A stretch of 64,000 nucleotides of DNA from Victivallaceae bacterium (GTDB lineage Bacteria > Verrucomicrobiota > Lentisphaeria > Victivallales > Victivallaceae): positions 186,001-250,000 of the forward strand of contig JAQUTL010000001.1 in NCBI GenBank assembly GCA_028709805.1, given 5' to 3'. Both the position numbers and the translations under genes were made by a program. Positions 35,767 to 45,265 of this stretch are shown here, piece by piece. A model generated the notes under the pieces. It had not been told where the DNA came from and did no database searches. It saw only the letters and a list, made by a program, of their open reading frames with translations. Within the stretch, counting starts at the first letter, position 1, and each line of letters opens with the position of its first letter.

Positions 35767-37770
35767 ATGAACGCAAAAGATCCGTTCCGCGCCTCGTGGC
35801 GTTTCTTTCACTGCGACGAGCACGAGATATTCGAAGCCGATGACGCCGAATTTGACGCAGATGCCCGGCGGATGGCCGTCGCCGGGTTCACCCATGTAAT
35901 GACCTTCTCCAACACCCATTTCCGCTGGACGTTCCGCGGCGAGTGGCCGCGGATCACTGAAATGCTCCGGCGGTTTACAGCGGCCTGTCACCGTCATGGT
36001 CTGAAGGTGATCGAGCATCATTCGGCCAATTTGCTCTATACCGCCGCTGCGTTCAAAAACACCGGAGATATCGCGGCCAGCCGGCTTGACCGCCTCAATT
36101 ACTGGCCGGACATCGAGAAGGATTCCGACCCGGATTCGATGTTCAACGGAATCCGTCTCGGCTCCATGTTTCAGATCGACGGCACCACCGGAAAACCGCA
36201 GCAGACGCTTTACACTTCGTATGCGATGTGCCACAATAATCCTGACTACATGCGGCTTTACACCGAATATCTCGCCACGCTTTATGCCGTGGGAATTGAC
36301 GGCATCATGACCGATGACGTGCAGTTTCTGGCCGACGGTTACGCCGCCTGCGCCTGTCCCTCCTGCCGGCGCAAGTTCCGCGAGCGCTACGGAATGGAAC
36401 TGCCGGAGTGCGGCGAGCCGTGGAAAAAATTCATTGCCGACGAGACTTCGCCGCTGTTCATCAGCTGGAAAAAGTTCCGCTACGAGTCGATCCTTGAATT
36501 TCATGAGACGATCATGCGGCATTACGGGAAGCTCGGTTTTAAAATGCTGCGTCCGAATTTCGCCGCCACCTGTGTTTCGTGGCGCAGTCCGTGGGGCGGC
36601 ATTTTCGACACGCTGCCGGCGCTTGACTGGGCGTTCATCGAGCACTGCTGCGGTGTTATCCGCTATTCATGGCCGGAGTTTGTGGTGGAGAGCGTTCATT
36701 GCAACATGATGGCCAAGGAGCGTCGCATTCCGGCGATGTCACTTTATTATCCGGAACGGATTGACGATCAGCGGCTCTGCTGGGCGCTGTCGCTTTACTG
36801 TCATCACCGCTACCTCGGAGACCCTGCCAAGGCTGAACTGTTCGACGATCAGGCGGCGTTTCATCTTTTTGAAAACGCCCATTTCGATCAACTGTTCAAG
36901 GGGCGTCAGATTGTGCGCATTGCGATTTTTGGTGAAGCTGCCGGCCGTGAAATCGATCCGTATTACAACTCGCGCACCCGCGACGTGCTCTGTTCGCTCG
37001 GCCAGGCGATGACGATGAACAATCTGCCGTGGACGATGACCGACGGATCTGACGCGGCCGATTTTTCCGTAATTGTCGTGCCGTCGCCGCTGATGAGCGA
37101 CGAACAGATCCGTACGCTTGCCGCCTCCGGCGCTGTTCTGCTTTGGGACGAGTTCGCCGGTACATGGAATCTTGATCCGGTTGCGCCGCGCCAGCCTGAC
37201 GAGCTTGACCGGCTTCTTGGCGGTGCTAAGATTGTCCGGGTTCCGCATGAGCAGTTGAGCGGTTTTTATTACAAGCGGTGCGCGGTGAAAAACGCCGCCG
37301 ACCGCGATCCGGTCAACTGCGGCGAACCGGGAAAATGGCGGCTGGCTGTGCCGGAGGAAACCGCAAAGTGGCGCGAGATGACCGGGTTTGTCGCTTCCTT
37401 TCTGGACGGCGGAGCCGACATCGCGGTTTCCGGTGCCCCTGACGGCCTGCTGGTTTCGGCGTTTTACGACGCGCAGCGTCCGGAAATGTCGCTGCATATC
37501 TGCAACGCGTCCGGTACACTGGTTCACCCCGCGGCTCCGGGCTTCGGCTCCGTCGATACAGTGGAGTTTCCGGCGCTTCCCGACGTTGTCGTTTCGCTGC
37601 GCAAACCGGAGGCGTGGCGCAGTCGCGTGTTTTTGCTGGCGGTGCTGTATGTCGAACAGCGCGGCGGAGACGGACTTGTCGTCCCCGTGCGCAACAACGG
37701 CGACCGGATTGAAGTGAAGATTCCAGCCGGACTGATGCAGGAGTTCGCTCTGGTGGTGGTCAGACCGTAA
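35767..37770 (+). CDS. Glycoside-hydrolase-like protein (TIM barrel plus trimerisation-like domain)
   Basis: 667 residues, no signal peptide. Residues 1-370 look like a barrel: GFTHVMTFSNTHF, HGLKVIEHHSAN, and GIDGIMTDDVQF with a nearby four-Cys knot (CACPSC). Residues 380-560 resemble the flavodoxin-like domain of GH42-type enzymes (VIVVPSPLMSDEQIRTLAASGAVLLWDEFAG), then a beta domain ends in EFALVVVRP. This is the architecture of beta-galactosidase-like GHL/GH42 relatives; the substrate is unknown. Likely cytosolic processing of oligosaccharides. Converges on ldcA with 11 bases of overlap. Confidence 0.75.
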   Translation: MNAKDPFRASWRFFHCDEHEIFEADDAEFDADARRMAVAGFTHVMTFSNTHFRWTFRGEWPRITEMLRRFTAACHRHGLKVIEHHSANLLYTAAAFKNTGDIAASRLDRLNYWPDIEKDSDPDSMFNGIRLGSMFQIDGTTGKPQQTLYTSYAMCHNNPDYMRLYTEYLATLYAVGIDGIMTDDVQFLADGYAACACPSCRRKFRERYGMELPECGEPWKKFIADETSPLFISWKKFRYESILEFHETIMRHYGKLGFKMLRPNFAATCVSWRSPWGGIFDTLPALDWAFIEHCCGVIRYSWPEFVVESVHCNMMAKERRIPAMSLYYPERIDDQRLCWALSLYCHHRYLGDPAKAELFDDQAAFHLFENAHFDQLFKGRQIVRIAIFGEAAGREIDPYYNSRTRDVLCSLGQAMTMNNLPWTMTDGSDAADFSVIVVPSPLMSDEQIRTLAASGAVLLWDEFAGTWNLDPVAPRQPDELDRLLGGAKIVRVPHEQLSGFYYKRCAVKNAADRDPVNCGEPGKWRLAVPEETAKWREMTGFVASFLDGGADIAVSGAPDGLLVSAFYDAQRPEMSLHICNASGTLVHPAAPGFGSVDTVEFPALPDVVVSLRKPEAWRSRVFLLAVLYVEQRGGDGLVVPVRNNGDRIEVKIPAGLMQEFALVVVRP

Positions 37771-38638
37771 ACAGCGCGTTGCAGTCGACCCGCACCCGGC
37801 GGGTCTGGTCGATGCACACGGTCGGCCATTCGTGGCCGAACTCAAGTCCGGAGGCCACAAAACCGGGCAATATCGGGAGCTGCGATTCAATCAGGAGTCG
37901 CAGCTCCTCGTCTTTGGCGCACTCGGTGAACTCTCCGAAAATGACGCCGGCGGCGTGCCGGAATATGCCGTTCTGCGCCAGCTGGGTGAGACAGCGGTCC
38001 AACCGGTATCCGGCTTCACCGATATCCTCAAGAATCAACAGTTTTCCGGTGAAGTCCGGCAGGTATGGCGTTCCGCACTGCGCGGCAAGCACCGTAAGAT
38101 TGGCGGCCACCGGGAGAGCGGTGAGGCCGGAGCCGCCGCGCAGAATCGACAGGGTGCCGAGTTCGGACGGGCTGGCGTCAAACAGCGGAGCCAGTCTCTT
38201 CACCGCCTCCGCGTCGGAAAACAGCCGCTCCAGCCGGATGGCCATTGGCGCCGCCCACGGCCGGCCGGCGTGATTGGCCAGCATCGCCAGATGGAGACTG
38301 GTGACGTCGCTGTATCCCAGCACCGGCAGGTCGCGTTCGCGGAGCAGCGCGTAGTCGATCCCGTCCAGAAGCTGCGCGGCGCCGAAGCCGCCGCGGGCGC
38401 AGATCACCATGTCTACAGCGGGATCGTTGAAAGCGCGGTGCAGATCGTCAAGTCTGGCCTGACGCGAGGCGGAGAGCCAGGGCCGAGCGTCGTCTCTTTT
38501 GCCGACGTTAGGCATTATGCTGACTTTTACGCCGTGCGCTTCCAGCGCCGCGGCGCCGGAAGCCAGCAGTTCAGGATCGGCCGGACCGCTGGGCGAGATC
38601 ACCGCCGCGTGGTGAATCCCGGTGAATATGCCGCTCAT
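37760..38638 (-). CDS. ldcA: LD-carboxypeptidase (S66 family)
   Basis: 292 residues. Trims the terminal D-Ala from murein tetrapeptides during wall recycling (or MccF-like self-immunity; the family cannot be split by eye). The nucleophile is Ser110 in GYSDVT; the Glu and His of the Ser-Glu-His triad lie in LEDIGEAGYRLD and EFGHEWPT. CARGGFGAAQLLDGIDY precedes the serine. The start at 38638 overlaps the rluD stop (ATGA); the frame extends upstream only inside rluD. Last gene of the popT-lgt-rluD-ldcA operon. Confidence 0.9.
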   Translation of the reverse strand: MSGIFTGIHHAAVISPSGPADPELLASGAAALEAHGVKVSIMPNVGKRDDARPWLSASRQARLDDLHRAFNDPAVDMVICARGGFGAAQLLDGIDYALLRERDLPVLGYSDVTSLHLAMLANHAGRPWAAPMAIRLERLFSDAEAVKRLAPLFDASPSELGTLSILRGGSGLTALPVAANLTVLAAQCGTPYLPDFTGKLLILEDIGEAGYRLDRCLTQLAQNGIFRHAAGVIFGEFTECAKDEELRLLIESQLPILPGFVASGLEFGHEWPTVCIDQTRRVRVDCNALFTV

Positions 38639-39606
38639 GATTCGGCGTCCTCCCATTCGGCGGTCGGGTTCATCGCGTAGAAAATGTTCCGTATGTCCAT
38701 CGGCGGCGGAGCGGTAAACTCCATTATTTTTCCGGTCAGCGGATGCGGAATCTTCAATTTCCAGGAGTGCAGCATCTGCCGGTCCAGATGCAGGTGTTTG
38801 CATCCGCCGTAGAGGTGGTCGCCGAGAACCGGAGTCTCGATATATGAAAGGTGGACTCTTATCTGATGGGTGCGGCCGGTAAGGATGTTGACCTTCAGCA
38901 GCGCCACCGGCAGATCCTCATAAAGTCCGGTGCGTTCAACGTCATACAAGGTTATCGCCTCTTTGCCGTTGCGGTCAACCACCGCCATTTTCTGGCGGTT
39001 GACCGGATGACGGCCGATCAGCGTCTGGATGCGGCCGGAGCTTTGACGCGGCACGCCGGCGGTCACCGCAAGGTAGGTTTTGGAGACTTTGCGGTCGGCA
39101 AAAAAACCGGACAGCGCGAACTGCGCCTGCGGAGTTTTGGCCACGATCAGACAGCCGGAGGTGTCCTTGTCCAGCCGGTGCACGATTCCGGGGCGGCCGC
39201 CGGTGCCTTCAAATTCGTCGAGCATCTCCGGGTAGCGGCCGAGAACGGCGTTGACCAGTGTGCCGTCCGGATTGCCGGCCGCCGGGTGGACAACCAGACC
39301 GGCCGGCTTGTTGATCACCAGCATGCAGGCGTCCTCGTAAAGAATTTCGTAGTCGAAATTTTCGTCCGGTTCGGGAAATGGTTCGCCGCTTTCGGCTTCG
39401 GCTATTTTTAAGCGCAGTGTCATTCCGCCCTGAACCGTCGCGCGCGGCACGGTCTCAACCTCGCCGTCAACCGAAACTTCGCCGTTTTTTATCAGTTTTT
39501 GCAGGTAGCTGCGCGAGGCGTCGCGGATCAGTCTGGCCAGACAGACGTCAAGTCTTACGCCGGCAGCCTCCGGCGGCACCGTCAGCTCTATTTCACGGAG
39601 CGACAT
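38635..39606 (-). CDS. rluD: RluD-family 23S rRNA pseudouridine synthase
   Basis: 323 residues: S4 RNA-binding domain (about 17-75) then the pseudouridine synthase domain with the catalytic aspartate in HRLDKDTSG and NKPAGLVVHP, TGRTHQIRVHL blocks. Modifies uridines in large-subunit rRNA; exact positions inferred from family (RluD/RluC). It begins one base after the lgt stop. Confidence 0.93.
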   Translation of the reverse strand: MSLREIELTVPPEAAGVRLDVCLARLIRDASRSYLQKLIKNGEVSVDGEVETVPRATVQGGMTLRLKIAEAESGEPFPEPDENFDYEILYEDACMLVINKPAGLVVHPAAGNPDGTLVNAVLGRYPEMLDEFEGTGGRPGIVHRLDKDTSGCLIVAKTPQAQFALSGFFADRKVSKTYLAVTAGVPRQSSGRIQTLIGRHPVNRQKMAVVDRNGKEAITLYDVERTGLYEDLPVALLKVNILTGRTHQIRVHLSYIETPVLGDHLYGGCKHLHLDRQMLHSWKLKIPHPLTGKIMEFTAPPPMDIRNIFYAMNPTAEWEDAES

Positions 39607-39607
39607 T

Positions 39608-40411
39608 TTACCGCTTTCCGCCGTTTTTCTCTTTGCGTCCTAGCGAGGCAAACGCATCGCTCCCGGTTGCAAAGAAGAGCAGCAGCACGGTTCCGAACGG
39701 AATCAGCGCAAGACACACCAGCTGCGAGGTGGAGAATATTCCCCAGACGCCGCGTTCGGCGTCGCCGCGCAGAAATTCAAGCAGAAAACGCAAGGTTCCA
39801 TATCCGATTATATAAGCGGAAAACGCCACCCCGCGCCGCGCCCGGCGCACCAGCATGAACAACACGATTCCCAGCAGCAGGTTCAGCGCCGACTCGTAGA
39901 GCTGAACCGGATGCACCGCCGCTCCGCCGGAGATTCCCGCCTCCTTGGGAAAATGGACGCCGAGCGCGCATTGTGTGACCGCGCCGTAGCAGCAGCCCTG
40001 AAGAAAACAGCCGATGCGGGCAATCGCATGACCGATCGCCAGCGCCGGAGCCATTACGTCCAGCACCGCGATCATGCTGAGTTTGTTGCGGCGCGAATAC
40101 AGGACGACCAGCGCCGCCGCCAGAAAAAATCCGCCGTAAAATACCAGTCCGCCCTGATCGATGCGGAAAATCGTTAGCCAGCCGCGTCCGACGTAATTTT
40201 TCCAGTTCAGAACTACATAAAAAATTCTTGCGCCGATCACGCCGCCGAGCAGCACGCAGTAAAATATCAGCGACGCCGCCTGGTCTTTGCTTATTCCTGC
40301 GTATTTGCGGTTGACGCACATTATCCGGTAGGCGGTGACCGCCGCCAGCGCCGCCATCACGCCGTACCAGTGAATCTGCAAAAAACCGAGATCAAGAAAT
40401 ATCGGATGCAT
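39608..40411 (-). CDS. lgt: Prolipoprotein diacylglyceryl transferase
   Basis: 267 residues, seven membrane helices. Attaches diacylglycerol to the lipobox cysteine, which several products in this window need. HWYG, GARIFYVV, GGLVFYGGF, HAIARIGCFLQGCCYG and HPVQLYES are the conserved Lgt blocks, with RFLLEFLRGD near the end. It follows popT after 4 bases. Confidence 0.96.
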   Translation of the reverse strand: MHPIFLDLGFLQIHWYGVMAALAAVTAYRIMCVNRKYAGISKDQAASLIFYCVLLGGVIGARIFYVVLNWKNYVGRGWLTIFRIDQGGLVFYGGFFLAAALVVLYSRRNKLSMIAVLDVMAPALAIGHAIARIGCFLQGCCYGAVTQCALGVHFPKEAGISGGAAVHPVQLYESALNLLLGIVLFMLVRRARRGVAFSAYIIGYGTLRFLLEFLRGDAERGVWGIFSTSQLVCLALIPFGTVLLLFFATGSDAFASLGRKEKNGGKR

Positions 40412-40415
40412 GTTA

Positions 40416-41426
40416 TTATGCCGCTTTCCGCTTGGCCGTCATCTCGATCGCCAGCACCAGCACCACGCCGAAGATCACCAGACCGGCGGTGGCGCAGAAA
40501 GTCCAGTCAAATGTCGCCGGAAGCACATTTCTGACTTCAAGCTGTTCCACCGGCAGACCTTGCGCCGCCGCGGCCAGATACTCCCCGTTTCCAGTCATAA
40601 CGGTTTTCCCATCAGTGGTTTTCAACGTCCACTGAACAGTGTCCTGCCACGGCCACAGCCGCCATAAACTGCCGATCATAAAGCCGATCAGCGTTGACAT
40701 GGTGATATTGCGCACCGTCTTCAGCAGATAATTCAGCAGATGAACAAATGCGCCAAGTCCGATCGCCGCGCCGATCGCCGTCCAGATCAGGGTGCTGAAT
40801 CCGCTTAAACTGAAGTGGAGTTTGCTGAAGTCGGCCACCGCGCCCCACACATAGTTGTACTGCCCGAACAGCAGAAGCAGAAAAGACCCGGAAATCCCCG
40901 GCAGAATCATCGCGCAGATCACCACCACACCGGAGCCGAGCGACCAATACCAAGTGTTCGGCGTTGTTGCCGGAACCATGCTGACCAGCCAGCCGGCGAA
41001 CACCGCTCCGGCGGCCATTCCGGCCACCGTTCCCAAACTCCATTTGCCAATGTCTTTGAACATTACCAGTACCGAAGCCATAATCAGCCCGAAAAAGAAC
41101 GCGTATGTCATCGACTGATAATTCGCGAGCAGATAGGTGAACAGTATGGACGCGCTCCCCAGCGCCGCCCCGAGGCCGATCGCCAGCGACAGCAGAAAAC
41201 GCCACGGCAGATTTTCATACATCTCCTTGAAGCGCAGCCCCATTGCCATTTTCAGCGTTTTACGGCTGGCGATCTGGGCTATCGCGTCCAGAAGTTCTTC
41301 AAAAATGCCGAGAATGAACGCCATTGTCCCGCCGGACACTCCCGGAATGACATTGGCGACCCCCATTGCAAAACCGGCTCCGCCGACCTTCAAATACGAG
41401 CCGATCCCATGACGATTATCAGACAT
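40416..41426 (-). CDS. popT: DUF368 undecaprenyl phosphate translocase
   Basis: 336 residues, about eight to nine membrane helices. The N-terminal GFAMGVANVIPGVSGGTMAFILGIFEEL is the DUF368 signature, repeated in weaker form later (AMILPGISGSFLLLLFGQY). DUF368 proteins (PopT) return undecaprenyl phosphate to the inner leaflet for new rounds of wall and glycan synthesis. First gene of the four-gene envelope operon. AGGGG precedes the ATG. Confidence 0.92.
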   Translation of the reverse strand: MSDNRHGIGSYLKVGGAGFAMGVANVIPGVSGGTMAFILGIFEELLDAIAQIASRKTLKMAMGLRFKEMYENLPWRFLLSLAIGLGAALGSASILFTYLLANYQSMTYAFFFGLIMASVLVMFKDIGKWSLGTVAGMAAGAVFAGWLVSMVPATTPNTWYWSLGSGVVVICAMILPGISGSFLLLLFGQYNYVWGAVADFSKLHFSLSGFSTLIWTAIGAAIGLGAFVHLLNYLLKTVRNITMSTLIGFMIGSLWRLWPWQDTVQWTLKTTDGKTVMTGNGEYLAAAAQGLPVEQLEVRNVLPATFDWTFCATAGLVIFGVVLVLAIEMTAKRKAA

Positions 41427-41513
41427 ATTTTATCCCCTGATTTTTGTCGTTCCACATTGTTGACTGAAACTTTTTTTAATATAACTGCATTTGACGTTTT
41501 TTCGCTTTTTTTT

Positions 41514-41536
41514 CACTTTTTTTCCACAAAAAAGTG
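41514..41536. other. AT-rich hairpin upstream of popT
   Basis: CACTTTTTT (41514-41522) pairs with AAAAAAGTG (41528-41536) around a five-base loop, between divergent popT and tRNA-Gln. Role unknown. Confidence 0.4.
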
Positions 41537-41579
41537 GTATTTCCGGTAAAATGCAGTAAATTTAGGCTCATGCTTTTGT

Positions 41580-41650
41580 AACCCCATGGTGTAATGGTAG
41601 CACAAATGATTTTGGTTCATTTAGTCCAGGTTCGAATCCTGGTGGGGTTG
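41580..41650 (+). tRNA. tRNA-Gln (anticodon TTG)
   Basis: 71 bases. Acceptor AACCCCA (41580-41586) pairs with TGGGGTT (41643-41649); D arm GTGTAATGGTAGC; anticodon stem AATGA/TCATT with loop TTTTGGT, anticodon TTG at 41612-41614; T arm CCAGG-TTCGAAT-CCTGG. CCA is not encoded. The accessory region begins right after it. Confidence 0.96.
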
Positions 41651-41804
41651 TTTCGCGTTATGAATCCGCGCTTTGCCGGTTCCGCCGCAATAACTCCGGC
41701 ACATATTACAGGCAGTTTGAAGAGCAAAGTGCAATTCCCCGGTTGAAAAAAGAAGGTCAAGGACGATATTGATGTTCTCGATTGCAACAACCGGAATGGC
41801 CGTC

Positions 41805-42254
41805 ATGACATCATATCATCACTTGACCGAAGAACAAAGATACACGCTGGGCAAATCATATCAAGCCGGAAATACCCAAAGGATGATCGCAACATTATTG
41901 GAGGTGCACCCGTCAACGGTCACCGGAGAGCGTCAACGCAGCAGAAAATGGTCGTTGCATGTCTGAACATGGCATGGAGTCCTGAACAGATCGCCGGGAG
42001 ATGGCGCATGGGGGAACCCGCGATAAGCATTGTCGCATCACCAGCTGGAACGCGGGACCAATGAAAATACCAATGGATTGTTGCGGCAATACTTCATAAG
42101 GAGTGAGTCGCTGAAGATAATAACCGGCAACACTGTAAAGCACGCAGTGGATGCATTAAATAATCGACCGCGAAAATGTTTGAATTTTGAAACGCTGAAA
42201 GAATGTTTTTATCGAGAAATTGAAGAAAACGAAAAATTGCATTTGAATATTTAA
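41805..42254 (+). pseudogene. IS30-family transposase remnant
   Basis: The N-terminal helix-turn-helix part (YHHLTEEQRYTLGKSYQAG, then VHPSTVT) and the C-terminal part (TNENTNGLLRQYF, LNNRPRKCLNFET) of an IS30 transposase survive in different frames. A WSPEQIAGRWRMG fragment sits between them. Most of the DDE catalytic core is deleted. No terminal inverted repeats found. Confidence 0.8.
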
Positions 42255-42316
42255 ATTAGGTATATTATAATAATAAAAAGAATGTTGTTCAATAGGCAGA
42301 AAACCCAAATATGTAA

Positions 42317-42683
42317 ATGGCGGCGCGGCGATTGCTGTCGCAGGTTGCAGACTCACTTGGAGCGTCTGGCGTTGATGCTGGTGATGATGCCGTTGAGTTG
42401 ATGGTTCAGATCGGAAAGATTATCGGGCGGGACGAACGAGTGAAAAGGCCGTCAAAGCGACCGTTGCCGGCTTATATGTCGCGTGATTCATTTAGGGATT
42501 TTTCCAGCCGGATTGGCCGGAAACGTGTTGCTGAATTGCTCGGAGTGCGCGATCACCCCGTTTATCTTTGCCGATCAACCGGAATTGGCGGCGGATAAAA
42601 TGCGGCGATATGCCAATCTGTGGAATTTGGATGATTTGTTTGGTGACGCCGGAGCTGACAATGGAAACAATACGGAGGGTTGA
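42317..42683 (+). pseudogene. Possible frameshifted small gene of unknown function
   Basis: Two short frames, 42317-42598 and the end of another to 42683, would join into one small charged protein if a single indel near 42550 is assumed. The second ends 3 bases before the next gene. No family recognised; may be noise. Confidence 0.25.
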
Positions 42684-42686
42684 GCT

Positions 42687-42974
42687 ATGAAAAAAACATA
42701 CATGCTTACCGCGCTGATGTTGGCATCCGTTATGGTTGTTCCGTTTTGTCTTACAGCAGACAGCGGAACAACGGTTTATCGAAACAGCGAAAACAAAACC
42801 ATTGGAACCAACACATCATCAACCGGCGCGTCCGGCACTGAAGAATCGACATATCGGGATGCGGACGGAAAAACCACCGGGACATCCACGGCCTCAACCG
42901 CCGCAGACGGTTCAACCACCACGATTTACCGCGATGCGGACGGAAAAACAGTTGCGACAAAAACCGAAAAGTGA
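42687..42974 (+). CDS. Secreted repeat protein
   Basis: 95 residues. Signal peptide (YMLTALMLASVMVVPFCLTA), then three copies of a roughly 23-residue unit with the core YRDADGKT.GT.T.ST (first copy YRNSENKTIGT). The repeat is polar and rich in Thr/Ser/Asp, reminiscent of surface-exposed YD-like repeats but too short to assign. GGAGGG lies 8 bases before the ATG. Function unknown. Confidence 0.6.
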   Translation: MKKTYMLTALMLASVMVVPFCLTADSGTTVYRNSENKTIGTNTSSTGASGTEESTYRDADGKTTGTSTASTAADGSTTTIYRDADGKTVATKTEK

Positions 42975-42989
42975 AAGGATGGTGCCACC

Positions 42990-43109
42990 ATGAAAGACTT
43001 TTTAGTAATGCTTTTGGCCTTTATCGGGAACTGCATACTGATTGCTGTTTGCGGTCTGTTCGTGCTGATTATCGGCGGATGTATGATGGTCGCAGGGCAG
43101 AAACATTAA
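42990..43109 (+). CDS. 39-residue hydrophobic peptide gene
   Basis: ATG at 42990, TAA at 43107-43109. One long hydrophobic segment with three Cys (LLAFIGNCILIAVCGLFVLIIGGC). AGGA lies 11 bases upstream. Starts 15 bases after the secreted repeat gene, so the two may be co-transcribed. Small membrane protein or lipoprotein; unproven. Confidence 0.4.
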   Translation: MKDFLVMLLAFIGNCILIAVCGLFVLIIGGCMMVAGQKH

Positions 43110-43489
43110 CCCGCCGGTGGATACGCAAACATGCCGACCGACGGTTATACACGCGCACGCCTGTAAACATGCTTACCGCGATTCAGTTATTCCGCGATAT
43201 TTTTCGACGGCGTGCCGGTATGCATGACGCAAAAAATTGAATGTAATTTTTTCTGACTTGTCGTTTTCCGGACGGCTATTCTGCCATGATGCTGGTCGGG
43301 GCACGTCTTCGGCATATTTCTACAACTAAATGTGGGGCACGCCAGTATATGAATACTTGCAAACTCTATGACTGCGGTGTAATATAAAGAACGCGGCTGC
43401 GCCAATTCGCGTTTGATTTCTGTAATCAGTCAGAAACAAATGTGCGCAAAATATCGGACACTACCAAAACTGGAAAATTCATGCCAGCC
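43110..43489. other. Intergenic stretch with nothing recognised
   Basis: 380 bases between the small plus-strand genes and the minus-strand cluster. The short frames here lack ribosome sites and resemble no family. Confidence 0.5.
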
Positions 43490-43729
43490 TCAATAGTATG
43501 CGCTGTAGTTCAATATATTGTACCCATAGTAGCATGATACGACTAAAAAAATCAAAACCAGAAAAGCAAGCAGACTATTTTTCTTTTTTTGACTGGCCAA
43601 AGCAATCGCCCCCTCAAGGGCAATCACTCCCATACCGGCCCAAATCCCGTCAATCTGCCACGCGAAAACCGGAGTAAGAATGGGCATCAAAAGTAAAAAG
43701 AGACACCCGATGCCGACAACCTGAAACAT
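43490..43729 (-). CDS. Small membrane protein
   Basis: 79 residues from the ATG at 43729, which follows AAAAGG; three hydrophobic segments with a short basic loop (ASQKKKNS) between the second and third. The longer frame from 43816 adds a basic stretch with no ribosome site. No family recognised. It is the last of a set of co-directional small genes around the DUF697 GTPase. Confidence 0.5.
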   Translation of the reverse strand: MFQVVGIGCLFLLLMPILTPVFAWQIDGIWAGMGVIALEGAIALASQKKKNSLLAFLVLIFLVVSCYYGYNILNYSAYY

Positions 43730-43885
43730 GCCTTTTCCCTTTCCCTGTCTCACAACAGTAGACACGCCGTTCAGACGGCGCCGATACTGCCTGAACGGCC
43801 GTTGGTATAAACGCAAACCTTATGCCAAGACCGGCCCGCCGGGGAAGACGGGCGTCCGTCTCCCCCCCGCGAGTCAGTCTGCCGA

Positions 43886-44971
43886 TTATTCCTTGTGGTC
43901 TTTATAGTTGTTGTAATAGGTCATAAACGTGCTGATGTCAAAATTCGGTTCGGAAACCGGCTCGCCCTTGATCTTCGCAATCGCCATACTTTCAAACTTG
44001 CCCTGAACATACCAGCCCATCGCCGCGGTCAACGTTCCGGCCACCGCGCTTGATACGACACTGCCGAACGGAATGAATTTCAACAGGCTGCTGACCGTCA
44101 GTTTACCGGCCATCTTGGCAAGGAACGGCAGCGCCGCCGTTTTCATCGCCTCGGTTTTCAGGCCGTACAAAGAGGCCAGATACGCGATCAGTCCGAGCTG
44201 GGCCGGCGTTATCAGAAGCGCGTCCGACAGCGGAAGCGGAACCGCTCCCACCCCGGTGGCGGTGGCTACCGCCGCGACAATAGCCGCATTCGCCTTTCCC
44301 TTCTTGGCTTGCACCGCTTTGATTTTCGCCTCCATATCGATTGCCTGAGCCGCCATGAAAGCGTCCTTATAAGCGTCGGGAATCATGCGATACGACAACT
44401 CCATCAGCTCTTTGCACCCGATGGAGCCACTTTCCGCATCGCTGGTGAACAGTATCCGCTCTTCGGAAATTCCGGTAGTAAGGATCTCCTTCTTCATTGC
44501 TTCGCGCTGGCTCGGCCTCAGGGTATCGCACTTCGTCAGGACGACTATCAGGTGCTTGGGGTCGAACACCGTACTAATTAGGTGCTTATCACAGTCGGTC
44601 ACTCTGACGCCGGATATTGCATACCAGACCAGATGTACATGTTCTTCGACATCGGGAGCATTCTGACGCTCCCTCACAAAGTCGCTAATCTGATCATGGA
44701 ACGCCGACTCATCCCCGCCCATCTCAAAGCCGCGCGAATCCCAGATACGGACATTTTCGTTTTCATAGACGTCAAATCCCCGGGTCACCGGCTTGCCCGC
44801 GCCGATTTTATCTTGTGCAACAAGCTCCTTGCCGAGGATCGTTTGAATCAGCGATGTTTTTCCGTTGCCGGTGTAGCCGCAAACCAAAATGTTCGGGCGT
44901 TTATAATTTTTACGATCGGCTTCGAATCGCTTCAGAATCTCCTGCTCCGCGTCTCTGATTTCCTGTTCCAT
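43886..44971 (-). CDS. Era-like GTPase with DUF697 membrane domain
   Basis: 361 residues. G1 GYTGNGKTS (about 30-38), G3 DSRGFE, G4 LTKCD: a TrmE-Era-type GTPase. The C-terminal third is a DUF697 domain (AVATATGVGAVPLPLSDALLI...QLGLIAYLASLYG), predicted to insert into or bind a membrane. Such proteins are often stress- or conflict-associated; the precise role is unknown. Start 44971 has AGGGAGAG upstream; the frame continues to 45028 without support. Upstream lie two small genes and a 260-base structured leader. Confidence 0.82.
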   Translation of the reverse strand: MEQEIRDAEQEILKRFEADRKNYKRPNILVCGYTGNGKTSLIQTILGKELVAQDKIGAGKPVTRGFDVYENENVRIWDSRGFEMGGDESAFHDQISDFVRERQNAPDVEEHVHLVWYAISGVRVTDCDKHLISTVFDPKHLIVVLTKCDTLRPSQREAMKKEILTTGISEERILFTSDAESGSIGCKELMELSYRMIPDAYKDAFMAAQAIDMEAKIKAVQAKKGKANAAIVAAVATATGVGAVPLPLSDALLITPAQLGLIAYLASLYGLKTEAMKTAALPFLAKMAGKLTVSSLLKFIPFGSVVSSAVAGTLTAAMGWYVQGKFESMAIAKIKGEPVSEPNFDISTFMTYYNNYKDHKE

Positions 44972-45031
44972 CTTGCACTCTCCCTGTTTTTGTTTTTTAT
45001 TATACCGTTTTACGGCCGTAGAATCCATTTT

Positions 45032-45262
45032 TTACGGCAGCATGTGCCACTTCTTATACTCTTTGCAATACTTCGCCGACTGCGCATACCCGGCCAGCGT
45101 GTTGCCTTTGATCGGACAGCGCCCCTGCGGATTGAAGCGGGCGATCACACCGTAAATTTTTGCACAGCGGATCGACAGCTCACGCTCCCCGTCCCAATAT
45201 TCACAGGTACAGCAGATTTTTCCGAATGACAGCGGACATTCCGCAAAATTGAGCTTTGTCAT
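45032..45262 (-). CDS. Small Cys-rich protein
   Basis: 76 residues with eight Cys, including ICCTCEYWDGER and GRCPIKG, suggesting a zinc-binding knot. Same direction and about 60 bases ahead of the GTPase gene; its stop-to-start distance from the preceding membrane protein is 3 bases. No family recognised. Confidence 0.6.
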   Translation of the reverse strand: MTKLNFAECPLSFGKICCTCEYWDGERELSIRCAKIYGVIARFNPQGRCPIKGNTLAGYAQSAKYCKEYKKWHMLP

Positions 45263-45265
45263 TCC

